From: Cyanophora paradoxa
Taxonomy: Eukaryota > Glaucocystophyceae > Cyanophorales > Cyanophoraceae
Length of the DNA stretch: 64,000 bases
Assembly: GCA_004431415.1 (NCBI GenBank)
Contig: QPMI01000564.1
Coordinates: 124,001-188,000 of the forward strand
Reading direction: 5' to 3'
A program made the translations under genes and the position numbers. Within the stretch, counting starts at the first letter, position 1; every line of letters begins with the position of its first letter. This document shows positions 34,063 through 45,060 of the stretch, in pieces. The notes under the pieces were generated by a model. It worked only from the letters and a program-made list of their open reading frames with translations, did not search any database and was not told where the DNA came from.

Positions 34063-34318
34063 GCTCGCGGGGCGATAGGCGGCGCTGCGCTGCGCTCTGC
34101 CGCACTGCTACTGCACTGCCGCGCTCTTCGCCCGCTCGCCCGCCGTCGAAATTCAAACTTCGAATTCGCGCCACAGAGGGTACCAAGTTCACCGCCCCTC
34201 GGAATCAAGAGTTCGGATCCCCCCAAACCCACTTACCAAACGCGTCCGCGAGAACGAGATGAGCTAGCGACCCAGAAGCTGCAGCGTTAGCTAGGCGGGT
34301 TGTCACAGTTGAGCAGAA
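34063..34318. promoter_or_regulatory. Putative bidirectional promoter, 256 bp
   Basis: The two start codons (34062 minus, 34319 plus) face away from each other across this interval, so both promoters must lie here or overlap the 5' exons. It is locally less GC-rich (GAATTCAAACTTCGAATTC palindrome near 34145-34165) and has no TATA box. Co-regulation is inferred from spacing only. Confidence 0.5.
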
Positions 34319-37300
34319 ATGTCGGGCTACTCCGGCGGGCTCCTGGATGACGAGGAGCAGATAAGCAGCCTGCCCGACATCCACGCAGGCCGCCCGTCCT
34401 GTGCGCAGCTTCAGCGCAGGGCGAGCCTTCCGCAGCTCGCGCGCTTACCCGCCCCGCCCCCGCAGCGAACTCGCTGAAGAAAGCTTCCTCCTCGCCCCTC
34501 TTCAAGAATGCCGTGGTGCCTAGCCGCGCGGCGCTTAGCTATGGATCTTACGCTGCACCTGGAAGCGTTTTGTGATGCCCTGCGGCCGCGGCAGGACGTG
34601 CTGAGGCGGACAGACTCGCCGCAGCCTCAAGGGCTGCCGCCGTCGAGCGCGCAGCAGGCAGGGCTCCAGAGGCTCCGGGGCGCCTCGCCCAAGCCGGCGC
34701 GGGCAAACCAGATCCCGCCCAGCCTCATCCCGCGCAAGTACCATGTCGTGGCGAAGAGCGAGCACCCGCCGCCGGCCGGCAAGCATGTCGCCGAGCTCGA
34801 TCGTGCGGCCCGCGCCGCGCCCCGCTCGCCGAGATCCACGCTGAGTCGCCGCCTGCAGCCAAGACCAAAGTATGGCACACGGTCAGACCGGGTCCTACGC
34901 CGCCGCGCCGCGCCGCCGCCGCCGCCGCCGCCGACGCTGCGCGGCGCAGACGCTCTTCCCGTCGCTGGAGCCGTCCTCCCGAAAGGAGGCGATGCTCCTT
35001 GACAAGGTCCGCCTGCCCGCTCCGCCCGCGCCCTGCGCCCCTCCTGCCTGCCGGGCGTGCGGGCCGCGCCGATCCGAGCCTCCGGCGGCAGTGCCTGGAC
35101 GACATGCTCAACCGAGTGGACAGGGAGGGCCAGGCCCGGCGCCAGGAGGACCCCTCCCGTCCCCCCGCCGACTTCGGTGCGTGGTCCTCGGCCCGTACCC
35201 CCTCCCCGGCCCTCACCCGTACCCCAGCCGAGGTCCTGGACCGGCGATCCGTCCTCTCAATAGTGTACCACGAGCTCGTCCGGCAGGCGCGCGGGGTACC
35301 CGGTTCCGGCACGTCGTCCTGAAAGCCCGGGGGGTACGCAGGTCGCGACGTACTGCGTGGAGCGAGCGCACGTCATGGCCCGCGTCTGGGGCGAGGCGCG
35401 TAACCCCCAGGGCCTTCCACGGCGCGTACCCCCAACGGCTCAACCCCCCCCCCCCCCCCCCCCGCAGTTCTGCGAGCTCTTCGACGGGGCGGTCGCCGTG
35501 AACGAGCGGCAGACGAAGGAGTTCGAGTACGCCCTCTTCGAGAGTGCGTACCCCTTGCGCCCCACCCCTGCCCGGGGCGCGTCTGAGCGTCTGAGCCGGC
35601 TCCTCCCCCCGCAGAGGAGCAGAGCGGGCAGCGCGAGCTCGCCGGCGTGCGCAAGGAGCTCGCCTCCGTCCGCCGCGAGCTCGACGAGTGCGCCGTACCC
35701 CCTTTCTGCCTCCCCCCTCCCCGGCCTCTTTGACGCCGTACCGGTACCCCCCGCAGCGTGCAGGCGAGGAAGTCGTACGCGGACAAGGAGAACGGTCGCC
35801 TCTCCGACGAGGTCGCCCGGCTCCAGGCGCGCTCGCCGCCGTACCCCCCGCTCCTTCTCCCCCCTTCCTGAGGGGTACGAGGACGGGCAGTCGGAGCTGG
35901 ATAAGCTGCGGGACGAGAACGCGCTGCTGGAGTCCGAGAAGCGGTCGGTGATGGGCTCCTGCCTCGCCGCCAACCGCATGCTCGAGCACGCCCGCGCCGC
36001 CATCCGCGAGGTCCCGCCGTACCCCTGCTTCCATCCCCCTGTACCCCCCTTACCGGCGGGGGGCAGGGGGACGCGATCCGGCAGCGAATGGAGGGCGAGC
36101 TGCGGGGCTTCCGGGCGGCGGGGGCGGCGGGGGGCAGCCCCTCCAAGGGCGGCTCGCCGCGCACGGGGCCCCACACGGCGCGGACGGCGCGGACGGCGCG
36201 GAGCGAGGCGGAGGGGAGCGCGGGGTCGGGCGGGGCGGACCTGGGCCCGGACCCGCTCCTCGCCGCCTCCACCGAGGTCGGCGAGGCTGGCGTCATCGCC
36301 ATGGGCGCCGGCCTCGCCGGCGCCCGCGGCGGCGGGGCCCCCTCCACCCACCGCACCGGCGCCTCGCCCCTGCCCCACGAGGACGACACCCTCGACGCCG
36401 AGGTGCGAGCCGGCCCCCCGGAGCAGGGGGTACCCCGCGCCCCGCTCGAGCCGGGGTACGCAGATCGAGGCGCTGGAGATGGGCGCGACGGGCCAGAGCG
36501 GCTTCGAGCCCGCCGAGGAGCCCAACTTCGGGGAGGAGGGGGAAGCCGACCCGGACGATCCGGTACCCCCTCCCCCTCCACCTCCCCCTCCCCATGTACC
36601 CGGGGCCGACCGGGGGGCCTGGGACGCCCAGGAGAACAACAAGCACGCGTTCCGGGAGCAGCTCAGGAGGGACCTGGAGGCAGAGATCGGAGAGCTGGAC
36701 GCCGAGTCGGGCGAGACGCCCGCGGTGCGCCCCGTCCCCTTCCGTTTCCTTCATTTTCCTTCCTTTTCCTTTCTTTTCCGTTCCTCATCCTTTCTTTTCC
36801 TCTCCTTATTCTCGCCGCAGGAGAAGGTCCAGCGCCTCCAGAACGCCATTGAAGAGCTGCACGCCGAGAAGGTCCGAAGAAACAAAAGAGAGAAAGGAAG
36901 ACAGAGAGGAGCGAGCCGCCCGCGCGCGCGCAGGGGCGGGTGGAGCTGGAGCGGGACGAGGAGCGGGAGGCGCGCGCCATCCTCCAGAAGCTCCTCGAGG
37001 AGGGCGCCGGCGGCTCCCCGGGTACGCCGTTTCCCTTCTATTTTTAGGCCGCCTGCTCCTGGGCCGAGCGTGCGGCGCCGGCAGAGGTGCAGGCGGAGAT
37101 GCGGCTGCAGGCGGCGCGCGTGGAGGCCGCGCAGACGCGCGTCGCCACCCTCGAGGCGCGCCCGGCCCCCGGGTTCGAATCCGATCCGGGGCGCCCGGAT
37201 TTGATCCGGGACGGGCGGGCGGGCGCAGGGCGAGCGGGAGGAGCTGCGGCTGCGCCTGGAGGCCCTCGAGCACTCCAGCGGCGTGCGCTCGGGTCCCGCG

Positions 37301-40300
37301 CGGGCCCCTTTCTTTCGCCTCGCCCGCCTCGCCTGAGGGCCCCGGCCCCGCGCAGGCGGCGGAGGAGCTGGCGAAGCGCGCCCAGGAGGCCGAGGACGTG
37401 CGCTCCTTCCCCCCGACCCGCGCCTTTCTTACCTACCCCCTGACCGTCCTTTCGGCGCAGCGGCTGACGGTGGCGGCGGACGAGATCGTGCGGCTGCAGG
37501 AGGAGCTCGCCCGCCTCCAGGCCGTGCGCCCGCCCGCGCTGTTGCCCCCCACTGCTGTTGTTGTTGCCGTCCCGTCTGATGAGCCGCGCGCAGAGCATGG
37601 CCGAGGGCGCAGCAGCGGGCGGCGGGGCCGGCGGGGCCGAGGGCGAGGGCGGGGGCGGGGTACGCAGCAGGGGCGCGAGCCCGACGGGCCTGGTGCGTCC
37701 GGCGCTGGCGGCGGCGCGGGTGCGAGCGGGTCCGAGGCGGACGGGGTGCGCAGGCGCAGGGGCGGCCGGGGTCCGCGTCGTCGTCGTCGGTGGCGACGGC
37801 GATGTCCCGCATCACCTCCCGCGTCGGCACCGGCATCGGCACCGTGCGCCCCCGCGCCCGCCCGCCCGCCCCGGATGGGGCACAGTGGCGCTGACTGAGG
37901 GGGGTACGGCGTCCCACGCAGACGAACGGGAAGACGCTGGAGATGGTGCAGAAGGTCCGCGAGTTCATGTACGCCTTCGGGGGGGAGGACCAGCCCGCCC
38001 TCGACGCCGCCGTACCCCTCCTCGAGAAGGTGCGCGCGAGACCGCGTACCCCTCCGGGCCGCGGCGGCGGCTGACCCGCGGGGGTTACGTGTTTGCAGCT
38101 CGTGTGGGCGTCCGGGGGGGCCGAAGAGCAGAAGGCGCTCCGCACGCTCAAGCAGCGCTCAACGGCCGGCGCCGCCATCCAGGCGAGCAGCGTACCCCCC
38201 CTGCTTATGTCCTGCCCCGGGTTCGAGCCCGCGCAGGCGGAGATCCGGGAGAAGGGCGCCGACTTCGACATGGCCCTCGCGGAGCTCCTCACCGCCGTCG
38301 TCGACGCCAAGCAGAGCGGGGTGCGGGATTCAAGGGGGGTAGGGGTACGGCCGCTCCTCCTGAAGCCGCCGCGCTGGCAGGACCTGGAGCAGGCGTTCGC
38401 GTCTGAGCTGAGCGACGCGCTCGCCGAGCCCGGCGGCCTCACCCGCGTCCTCGCCGTCCACTCCGCCCCGGGGGCACGTCGTTTCCTCCCTTCCTTCCCG
38501 GGCCGAGGGCGGCCGGCGGCGCCGGGGCTGACGCGCTGACGCGCAGGTGGGCCCGCTGACGGTGGCGGTGGCGGGCCCGCCGGACGCGGAGAACCGGCCC
38601 TCGCGGCGGGAGCGGGGGCTCGCCCCCAGCGGCGCCGTCACGTACAGCGTCGGCGTCCAGGCGAGCCAGCCGGCCAAGGCCCGGCCCTCCCAAGGTTTGC
38701 CGCCAGCTGACCCGGGGCGCAGGTGGTGACGGAGGAGATGGACGCGCTGAACGAGGAGATGGAGGCCCTCGCCGCCGCCTCCGCAAAGGTAGCTGGGACC
38801 CTTCCTCTCCAGCGAGCTCCCTCATTCTTTCTTAGAGGATGGCTGACGCCGCGGGCGGGGCGGGGCCGCAGGGCAAGGGCAAGGGCAAGGGGAAGGACCG
38901 GAAGACCTCGCAGCCGTCCCTCGCCCCGCCCTCGGTCGCCACGCGCGCCCGCCGGCCCTCCGCCTCCGCCCTGTGCGCCCTCCGCATGCTCTTGTGCCCT
39001 TCAGGCCGCGTTGGGGCGAGGCTGACGGGCCCCCCCGCGTGCGCGCAGGCGCCCGGAGGAGTCGGCCGGCGGCGGCCGCTCGAGCAGGCGCTCGTCGATG
39101 GCGGGGGCGGCGGCGTCGGGCGGGCCCGGCGGGGCGGCGGCGGCCGGCGGCAAGGGCGGCGCGAAGGGGAAGGGGCCTCGCTGGGGGCCCCGCAGGCGGC
39201 GGCGCGGCCGGCGTCCGGGCGGCCGCCGTCTGCGGACTCGGCGCTCGACGCGGAGCGGCGGGCGGCGGCGATGGCGGCGGCCGCGGCGACCGAGGCCGGC
39301 GCCGGCGGCGGCGGCGGCGGCGGCGGTGCGGGCGACGCGAGCCCGAAGCTGGAGCTCCGGCCGCGGGCGGGGCGGCCTCCCAGCCGCCGGTCGTCGGTGG
39401 CCGCCCCCGGAGGGGGTCAGGCCGGCCCCGGCTCCGGGGACGAAGGGGCCGGCAGCGGCGGCGGCAGCGGGGCGGAGCAGCCGGCGCGGCTGCAGCAGCG
39501 GCGCAAGTCCGTCAACCTCGCCGCCGACGTCAACAAGCCGTGCGAACGAAGCCGCCGCCGCGTACCCACCCCGCCCCCGACCCCTCACGCAGGCGGCTGC
39601 GCGGCGCGCGGGACCCGACGGCGGTGCGGGGGGACGCCCTCGCCTCCACGGATGACTTCCTCGACGACCTCGTACCCGTCGCCAGCTCCCCAACGGGCGC
39701 GTACCCCGCCGGGAACTCGCCCCCTGCCTGCTCACCGCTGCGCCGCAGGCTCGGGCGCCGGAAGCTTCACGGGTTCGGGGTCTGGCGGCGGGGCGGCCGG
39801 CGCCAAGGCCGGCGCAGTCTGTGAGCCCCGCCCCGCCCCGTCCCGCCCCTTTCCGCCCTTTTCGACGCGGGGCGGGCTGCCGCAGCGAACCTGCTGGCGC
39901 GGCGGGCGGCGGCGCGGGCGGCGGCGGGCGCGGCGGCGGCGAACCCGGTGCCGGAGCTGGGGGAGGAGGGCCCGGACGACGCGGGGGGGGAGCTGTGGGA
40001 CCTCGCGTACGACCCGAAGCGCGAGTCGACGGCCCTCATGTTCCAGCGCCTCAACCGCGCCGTCAACAGTGCGCGCGGGGCTGGGGCGGCGCGAGCGGCG
40101 CTGTCTGGCCCTAACTTTCGCGCGCGGCGCAGAGACGGTGCGGCCGAACAAGCCGCGGGCCCAGGTCATCAAGATGATCTCCGGCATCTACGCCCAGAAG
40201 ATGGCCCTCGGTGCGCCCGCCCCGCCCCGCCCCGCCCCGCCGCCTCTTCTGCGGCTCCACCGCCGACCGTACCCCTCAGACGAGAGCGACGAGCGCGACC

Positions 40301-42423
40301 GGATGCGGCGGCACACCCTCCAGGCCCGCCCCGCCCCGCCCCGGCTCGGGTCCCCGCCCGCCCACTTTCGCCGCAGGAGTTCGTGTACGAGTTCTTCCTC
40401 AACAAGTACGGCCTGCGCGCCATGGCCGAGCGCGTGCGCCCGTACCCCCTACCTCGCATCCTCCCCCCCGGCTCATCTCTCTCCCCCCCCCCACAGCACG
40501 TGACGAAGCTCATCGAGAACGTGCGCGCGTACGGCGTCGCGTCCCGCCGCATCCGCTCCTTCGGGCTGGTGCGCTCGTACATGCTCGTCCCTCTGCTCGC
40601 CCCCCCCCCCCCCCCCCCGCTGATCGGGGTACCCCCTCCCCCGCAGCACCTGGCGGTCTTCCCGGGCCTCCCCGCCGACGCCTTCGATTTCCTCGCCCTC
40701 CTCCTCTCCCAGGCGCGCAATCCCGTACCCCCGGGGCACCGCGTCGTCCCCTCCCCCCTTCCCTCCGAACGCCCCCGACGCTCGCCCGCCCGCCGCGCAG
40801 CGCGTCAACGGGCAGCGGTGGATCAACGGTGCGCCCTTCGCCTTCGCGCGGCCCCGGCCGCCGCTCGGATCTGAACCCGCGTCTCAGGGGTACCCGAGGA
40901 CGAGCCCTGCGCCGTCAACCTTCCCACTGCTCTCGAGGTCCACTCCGTACCCCACCCCACGATCCCTCCCGCAACCTTCCGAGCACGTGCTCCGGCAGGC
41001 CATCCGCATGCTCTTCGAGGCGTCGTACCCCGCCGTCTTCGCCGAGCTCCGCGCCCGCCTCGAGGCCCGACCCCGTACCCCCCTCTCCGGCTCCCTTCCC
41101 TCTCTCGAGCCCCCCCTCGCCCGCAGGCCGCCTCCCCCCCGCTCCCGCCCGGCGTTCCCCCTGAGCTCCGGTACCCCTCGCCCGCACCCGTGCCCCCTAC
41201 TCCTAACTGATGCGTCTATTCTATTTTTAGCTCCGTGGACGCGGACGAGGTCTTCGAGGCGGCGCTCGAGGCGTGGCTGGTCCTCAACGAGCAGGCGCGC
41301 CCCGTACCCCCCTCATGTCCAGCGTCCCCCCCCCCCCCCCCCACGCTGACGGTACTCTTGCAGGTCATGAGGCGCCTGCGTTCGCTATTCCGCGCGGCGG
41401 ATACGCGAAGGGCCGGCGCCCTTTCCGTGCGTTGCCATGCCCCCGACCCCGCCGCCCCCTCCCCTTCCGAACCTTGTACCCCCTCAGTACACGGAGGTCT
41501 TCTCGGCGCTGCGCTACATCGACTCCAACATCCCCGTCCGCAAGGCGCGCCGTACCCCCCCCCCTCCCCCCCTCCGCTTCGGGGCCCGGGCGAGCCCGCC
41601 CGCCCCTCAGATCATGCGCTTCTACCGAGAGTCCGTCCAGGCGGGCGCCGGGCAGGCGCGTACACGTACCCCCCGGCCCTGTATCTCCCCCGCGCGCCGT
41701 GGCTTAGTGTACCCCCCTCCCCCCGCAGGGCGTGACGGAGGAGGTGTTTGTGCACCAGTGCCGGACCTTCGGGCTGCTCGCGTGGACCTCCGAGTTCGCC
41801 TCCCCGACGGGGCCCGACGCCACCGTCCGCCCCCCTCCCCGTACCCCTCGCCCGGCCCCGTCCCCCCGCGCTCACCCCACCCCCCTCTGCAGAGCGCGAA
41901 GTCGGGGACGCAGGAGGTGATCGAGCGGACGTGGGAGGGGACGGAGCAGAGCGTGCTCGACCAGATCCGGGCGCTCCGGGCGGCCGCACGGGAGGGCCCC
42001 GCCGTCCCCGTCCAGGTCGGCCCGGCCCCGCCTCGAGCCCGCGCCGGCGCGGCTGAAGGCGGGGCGCCGCGCACGCGCGTGCGCACGCAGGCGGGGCAGC
42101 CGAAGCCGCTGGGGGTGCTGGAGGCGCGGGCGGCGCACGTGCGGAGCCTCGTGGCGGGGCGCGAGACGCTGCCGGCCTGGCAGGCCTACGCCATCCTGCT
42201 CGCCGAGGCCCGCCCCCGCCCTCCCGTGTTGCCCCGCTCGCCCCCGCTTCGAATTCGGATTTGGTCCGAGCCGTCGCCGCAGGTCCAGACGGTGGCGCGA
42301 GACGTTCAGGCGGCGCGGTTCGCGCAGGCGCCCCGGCCGCAGCGGCACCGCCCCCGCCGCCCGCCGCGCCCGCCGCCCCCGAGGGGTGAAGCGCGCCGCG
42401 GCGGCTCGCCCCTCGTTGTATAG
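34319..42423 (+). CDS. Long coiled-coil protein with a conserved C-terminal helical module
   Basis: The ATG at 34319 starts SGYSGGLLDDEEQISSLPD. An intron at 34397-34465 rejoins as PSSNSLKKASSSPLFKNA, and the next intron (34517-34594) leads to DVLRRTDSPQPQGLPPSS. More than 35 short introns follow. Exons from about 35470 to 37530 are heptad-rich (FCELFDGAVAVNERQTKEFE, SELDKLRDENALLESEK, KVQRLQNAIEELHAEK, LTVAADEIVRLQEELARLQA). Low-complexity Ala/Gly/Ser segments follow at 38.8-39.8 kb. The C-terminal module reads KPRAQVIKMISGIYAQKMAL, EFVYEFFLNKYGLRAMAE, VTKLIENVRAYGVASRRIRS, EVFEAALEAWLVLNEQ, MRRLRSLFRAADTRRAG and VTEEVFVHQCRTFGLLAWTS. It resembles helical modules in protist flagellar or cytoskeletal coiled-coil proteins, but I cannot name the family. 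The stop is at 42421-42423. Sense-strand GTACCCC occurs in most introns. Confidence 0.75.
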
Positions 42424-42707
42424 CTTTCGTCGTCGTTTTCTTTGGCTATCGTGGAGGTCTGAACCCATCCCTGGCATATTCCTGGAAATCGCGCTGCGAA
42501 TCTTCCTGGAAACAGCTGCGCGCGGGGAGAGGAGTGGCGGAAGGCCCTCTAGATCTCCCGGCGCATGGCGCATGCCTCAGGGCCTGTCCAGGGCTTGTAG
42601 ACTATCGTATATGCACCTGGCAGCGCATATGGCCCCCCGCACTTCGGAATGATGACTCAGTGAGGGCTAGCGCCAAATTATATTAAGAGACATCAATATT
42701 TACACGC

Positions 42708-43226
42708 TTACATCAAGTCGAAGAGAGCGTAGCCGCCGCCAGCGACCCGCTCTGCGGTTGATTGCCGGTCACGAGACGCCAGATTGAACGCAGGATCCAG
42801 CGGGGCCTCCGCTTCCATCGTTACGAGCCTGCTTTCGCGCCCGCGATAAATTTAACAGTAAAAGCGTCGCGCGGACTCTAGATCTGGGATCGCGCAGCGC
42901 TCGCCAGTGCAGCAGGGAGCCCGAGAAGAAGACAACCGCGACGAGGCCGAACTCCCTGGCGAGAGCGAATGTCAGCGAGAGGCCAGCGCCGGGCGCCCGA
43001 TCGCACTCGCAGCACGAGCGCGGCAAAACTGCAGCACTGAGCTCAATGTAACGCCCCACGCTAGCTATAGCGCGGCTCTCGTCAGGCGCAACAGATCTAG
43101 ACGGCGCGCGCGGAGGAATTCCACGAGCTCAACCACTCGCGATATTGCGCGCGTGCGTACGCACGGGGCGGCAAGGAGAGCGGCTGGCGCCGCGAGGAGC
43201 GCCGATACCGCCGCGACGCCCGCCAT
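42708..43226 (-). CDS. Putative small membrane protein (weak model)
   Basis: On the minus strand, an ATG at 43226 opens a hydrophobic N-terminus (AGVAAVSALLAAPAALLAAP) followed by VVELVEFLRARRLDLLRLTR. A second piece near 43020-42900 contains a probable membrane segment (FGLVAVVFFSGSLLHW). Short pieces EAEAPLDPAFNLAS (about 42820) and RVAGGGYALFDLM with TAA at 42710-42708 could be the last exons. Splice phases between pieces are not all satisfied, so the model is tentative. It converges with the coiled-coil gene ending at 42423. Confidence 0.35.
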
Positions 43227-43762
43227 ACGCAAAACCGATGCTAGCTCGAGGGACGAGAAATGCCACGTGCACGGCGCCGGCGGGGGGATTCAGCACTCGA
43301 GGGGGTCTCGAGGAGAAGCTTAAGGGGAGAAGTACGTGCAAGTACTAGTGGTAGACGGGCCCATGTGCATTATACGGCCTCGGCCCCGCGGCGGATACGT
43401 ATACGTAGCAAACTTAAAAAAATTGCGGGGAAGAAATGCAAATGCATGATATCGATCATGATCATGCATATGATTAAAAAATGGTGTGAGCGGAGGGAAA
43501 CCAAATGCTACTACCGCGAAAACCCGCGAAACCCGCGGCGCATATCATGAACACGCGCGAAAATTATGCCACGATCAGCAGTTCTTGTATATACGTACAT
43601 GCCCCGATCAGCAGTTCTTGTGCGCCAAAATTTACGCGCAAAGCTTGAGAGAAGGAAAGTTCCGAGCTCGAGGCTCGGCACGTGCACAGCCGCGCGCGAA
43701 ACGCTATCACAGCCGCGAAAACCCGCGAAGACGGTCCTCAGCTGCATGTGTAGCCCATGTGT
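43227..43762. other. Intergenic
   Basis: No convincing gene. It contains a direct repeat (CGATCAGCAGTTCTTGT at about 43571 and 43608) and two copies of GCGAAAACCCGCGAA (43517 and 43712). ORFs here look random. It probably includes the upstream exon or promoter of the BTB-type gene that follows. Confidence 0.4.
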
Positions 43763-45060
43763 AGACGGACCCCAGCTGTGTGTGTACGTGTGTAGCCCCC
43801 TATCCTGCGCGAGACCTTTGCGTGACCGTCGGACCCTTGGCTGTGCCTTTCGCGGAGCGGCGAGAGAGATTGACGAAAGCGGAAATAGAAGCGGCACAGG
43901 AGCCACTGCGAGCAAAAAACTCCCTCCTCAAAAGAAAGCTTGCCGAGCTGCGACCGGGACACGAGCACTTGGAGGAGGAACGGCGCCTCTTCCACCTTGC
44001 CTGCGTCGAGCGGAATGGCGCGGCCTGCCGCATCCCACCCGACGTCACCCTCGTCTGCCCCGGCGAAGGCGACGCGGAGCCAGTCCGCATCCCCGCGCAC
44101 CTGTGGTATCTGAAGGTTTGCTCTCAAATGACGGGCGGTGAATTTCTTCTTCGCGGGTGAATTTCTTCTTCGCGTTTAGATGCGCACCGAATACTTCAGA
44201 AATTAAATGGCCTGCAGGCGCGCAACGTTGCGCATGTAGACTTTGGAGCGCAACAATTCGCTTAAATATTCCAATTCGCAGTTGGCGGAGGCGGCGGCGG
44301 CCGGGGTCGAGGTCGGCTTCAGCGCCGGCGCGACGCTCTCGCTCCTCTGCTTCCTGTACATACACGGGCAGCCTCGAGGCGCGTGCACGTGTCCGCGAGT
44401 ATACGTATATATGATTATTAATCGAAACGCTACGTTTATATATATACACCTCGTATTTATAAATTCATGCTCACGCCAATCGTGAATAAGATTGATGTGG
44501 ACCGTCCAGATTACGAGTGACGACCGGGACACACCGGCGGCCGAGGCCCTTCTTGAGCTCCTCCAGGCGCGGAAATCCTTTCGCGCGGTTCCAAGCGCTA
44601 GTACGACGCGACGAAGTCGACATGGACTAAACCTAGCGCGCCTTGCCGCCCCCACCCTCGCGGCGCCCCCGGCAGGCGGCGGACTACTACGGTGTGCCGG
44701 GGCTGGGCGCCAAGGCCGCGGGGCTGCTGGCGGAGCCCGGGGCCGTCCCCGCCGCCGCCGCCCCCGGCCTGCTCCTCGCCATGCTCGACGCTGCCCGCTC
44801 CCTCGGCGACCCCGCCGCCGCCGCCAAGGCGCGGGGCGATCGCTCCCAGTCGCCGAGTCGATCCCAAAACGACTGGATCTCATTTTCGTGCGTGTAAGTA
44901 GGTGCGGGAGGTGGCGGCGGGGCGGCTGCGGGCGGCGGGGCCGGCGCTGCTCGAGTCGGACGAGTACCGGGGGCTAGCGGCAGTGGAGGACGCTGGACCT
45001 GCAGGCGCCCCACGCCCTCCCGCCGGCCCCGGCCCCGTGCGCCGCCGTCCTGCTGTCTGA
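43763..45060 (+). CDS. BTB/POZ-BACK-like protein (5' end unresolved)
   Basis: A coiled N-terminal piece (LTKAEIEAAQEPLRAKNSLL) precedes the BTB start IPPDVTLVCPGEGDAEPVRI followed by PAHLWYLKVCSQMTGG. The next exon (about 44287-44400) reads GVEVGFSAGATLSLLCFLYI. The exon at about 44513-44567 ends PAAEALLELLQ and joins AADYYGVPGLGAKAAGLLAE (44676 on), the typical BTB-to-BACK transition. The last exon begins VREVAAGRLRAAGPALLESD and stops at 45058-45060. Two introns (44568-44675 and the one starting at about 44830) have only GC donors (GCGCGG) compatible with the frame. BTB proteins usually dimerise and often serve as cullin-3 adaptors; that role is not shown here. No in-frame ATG exists in the first exon, so an upstream exon is missing. 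Confidence 0.7.
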
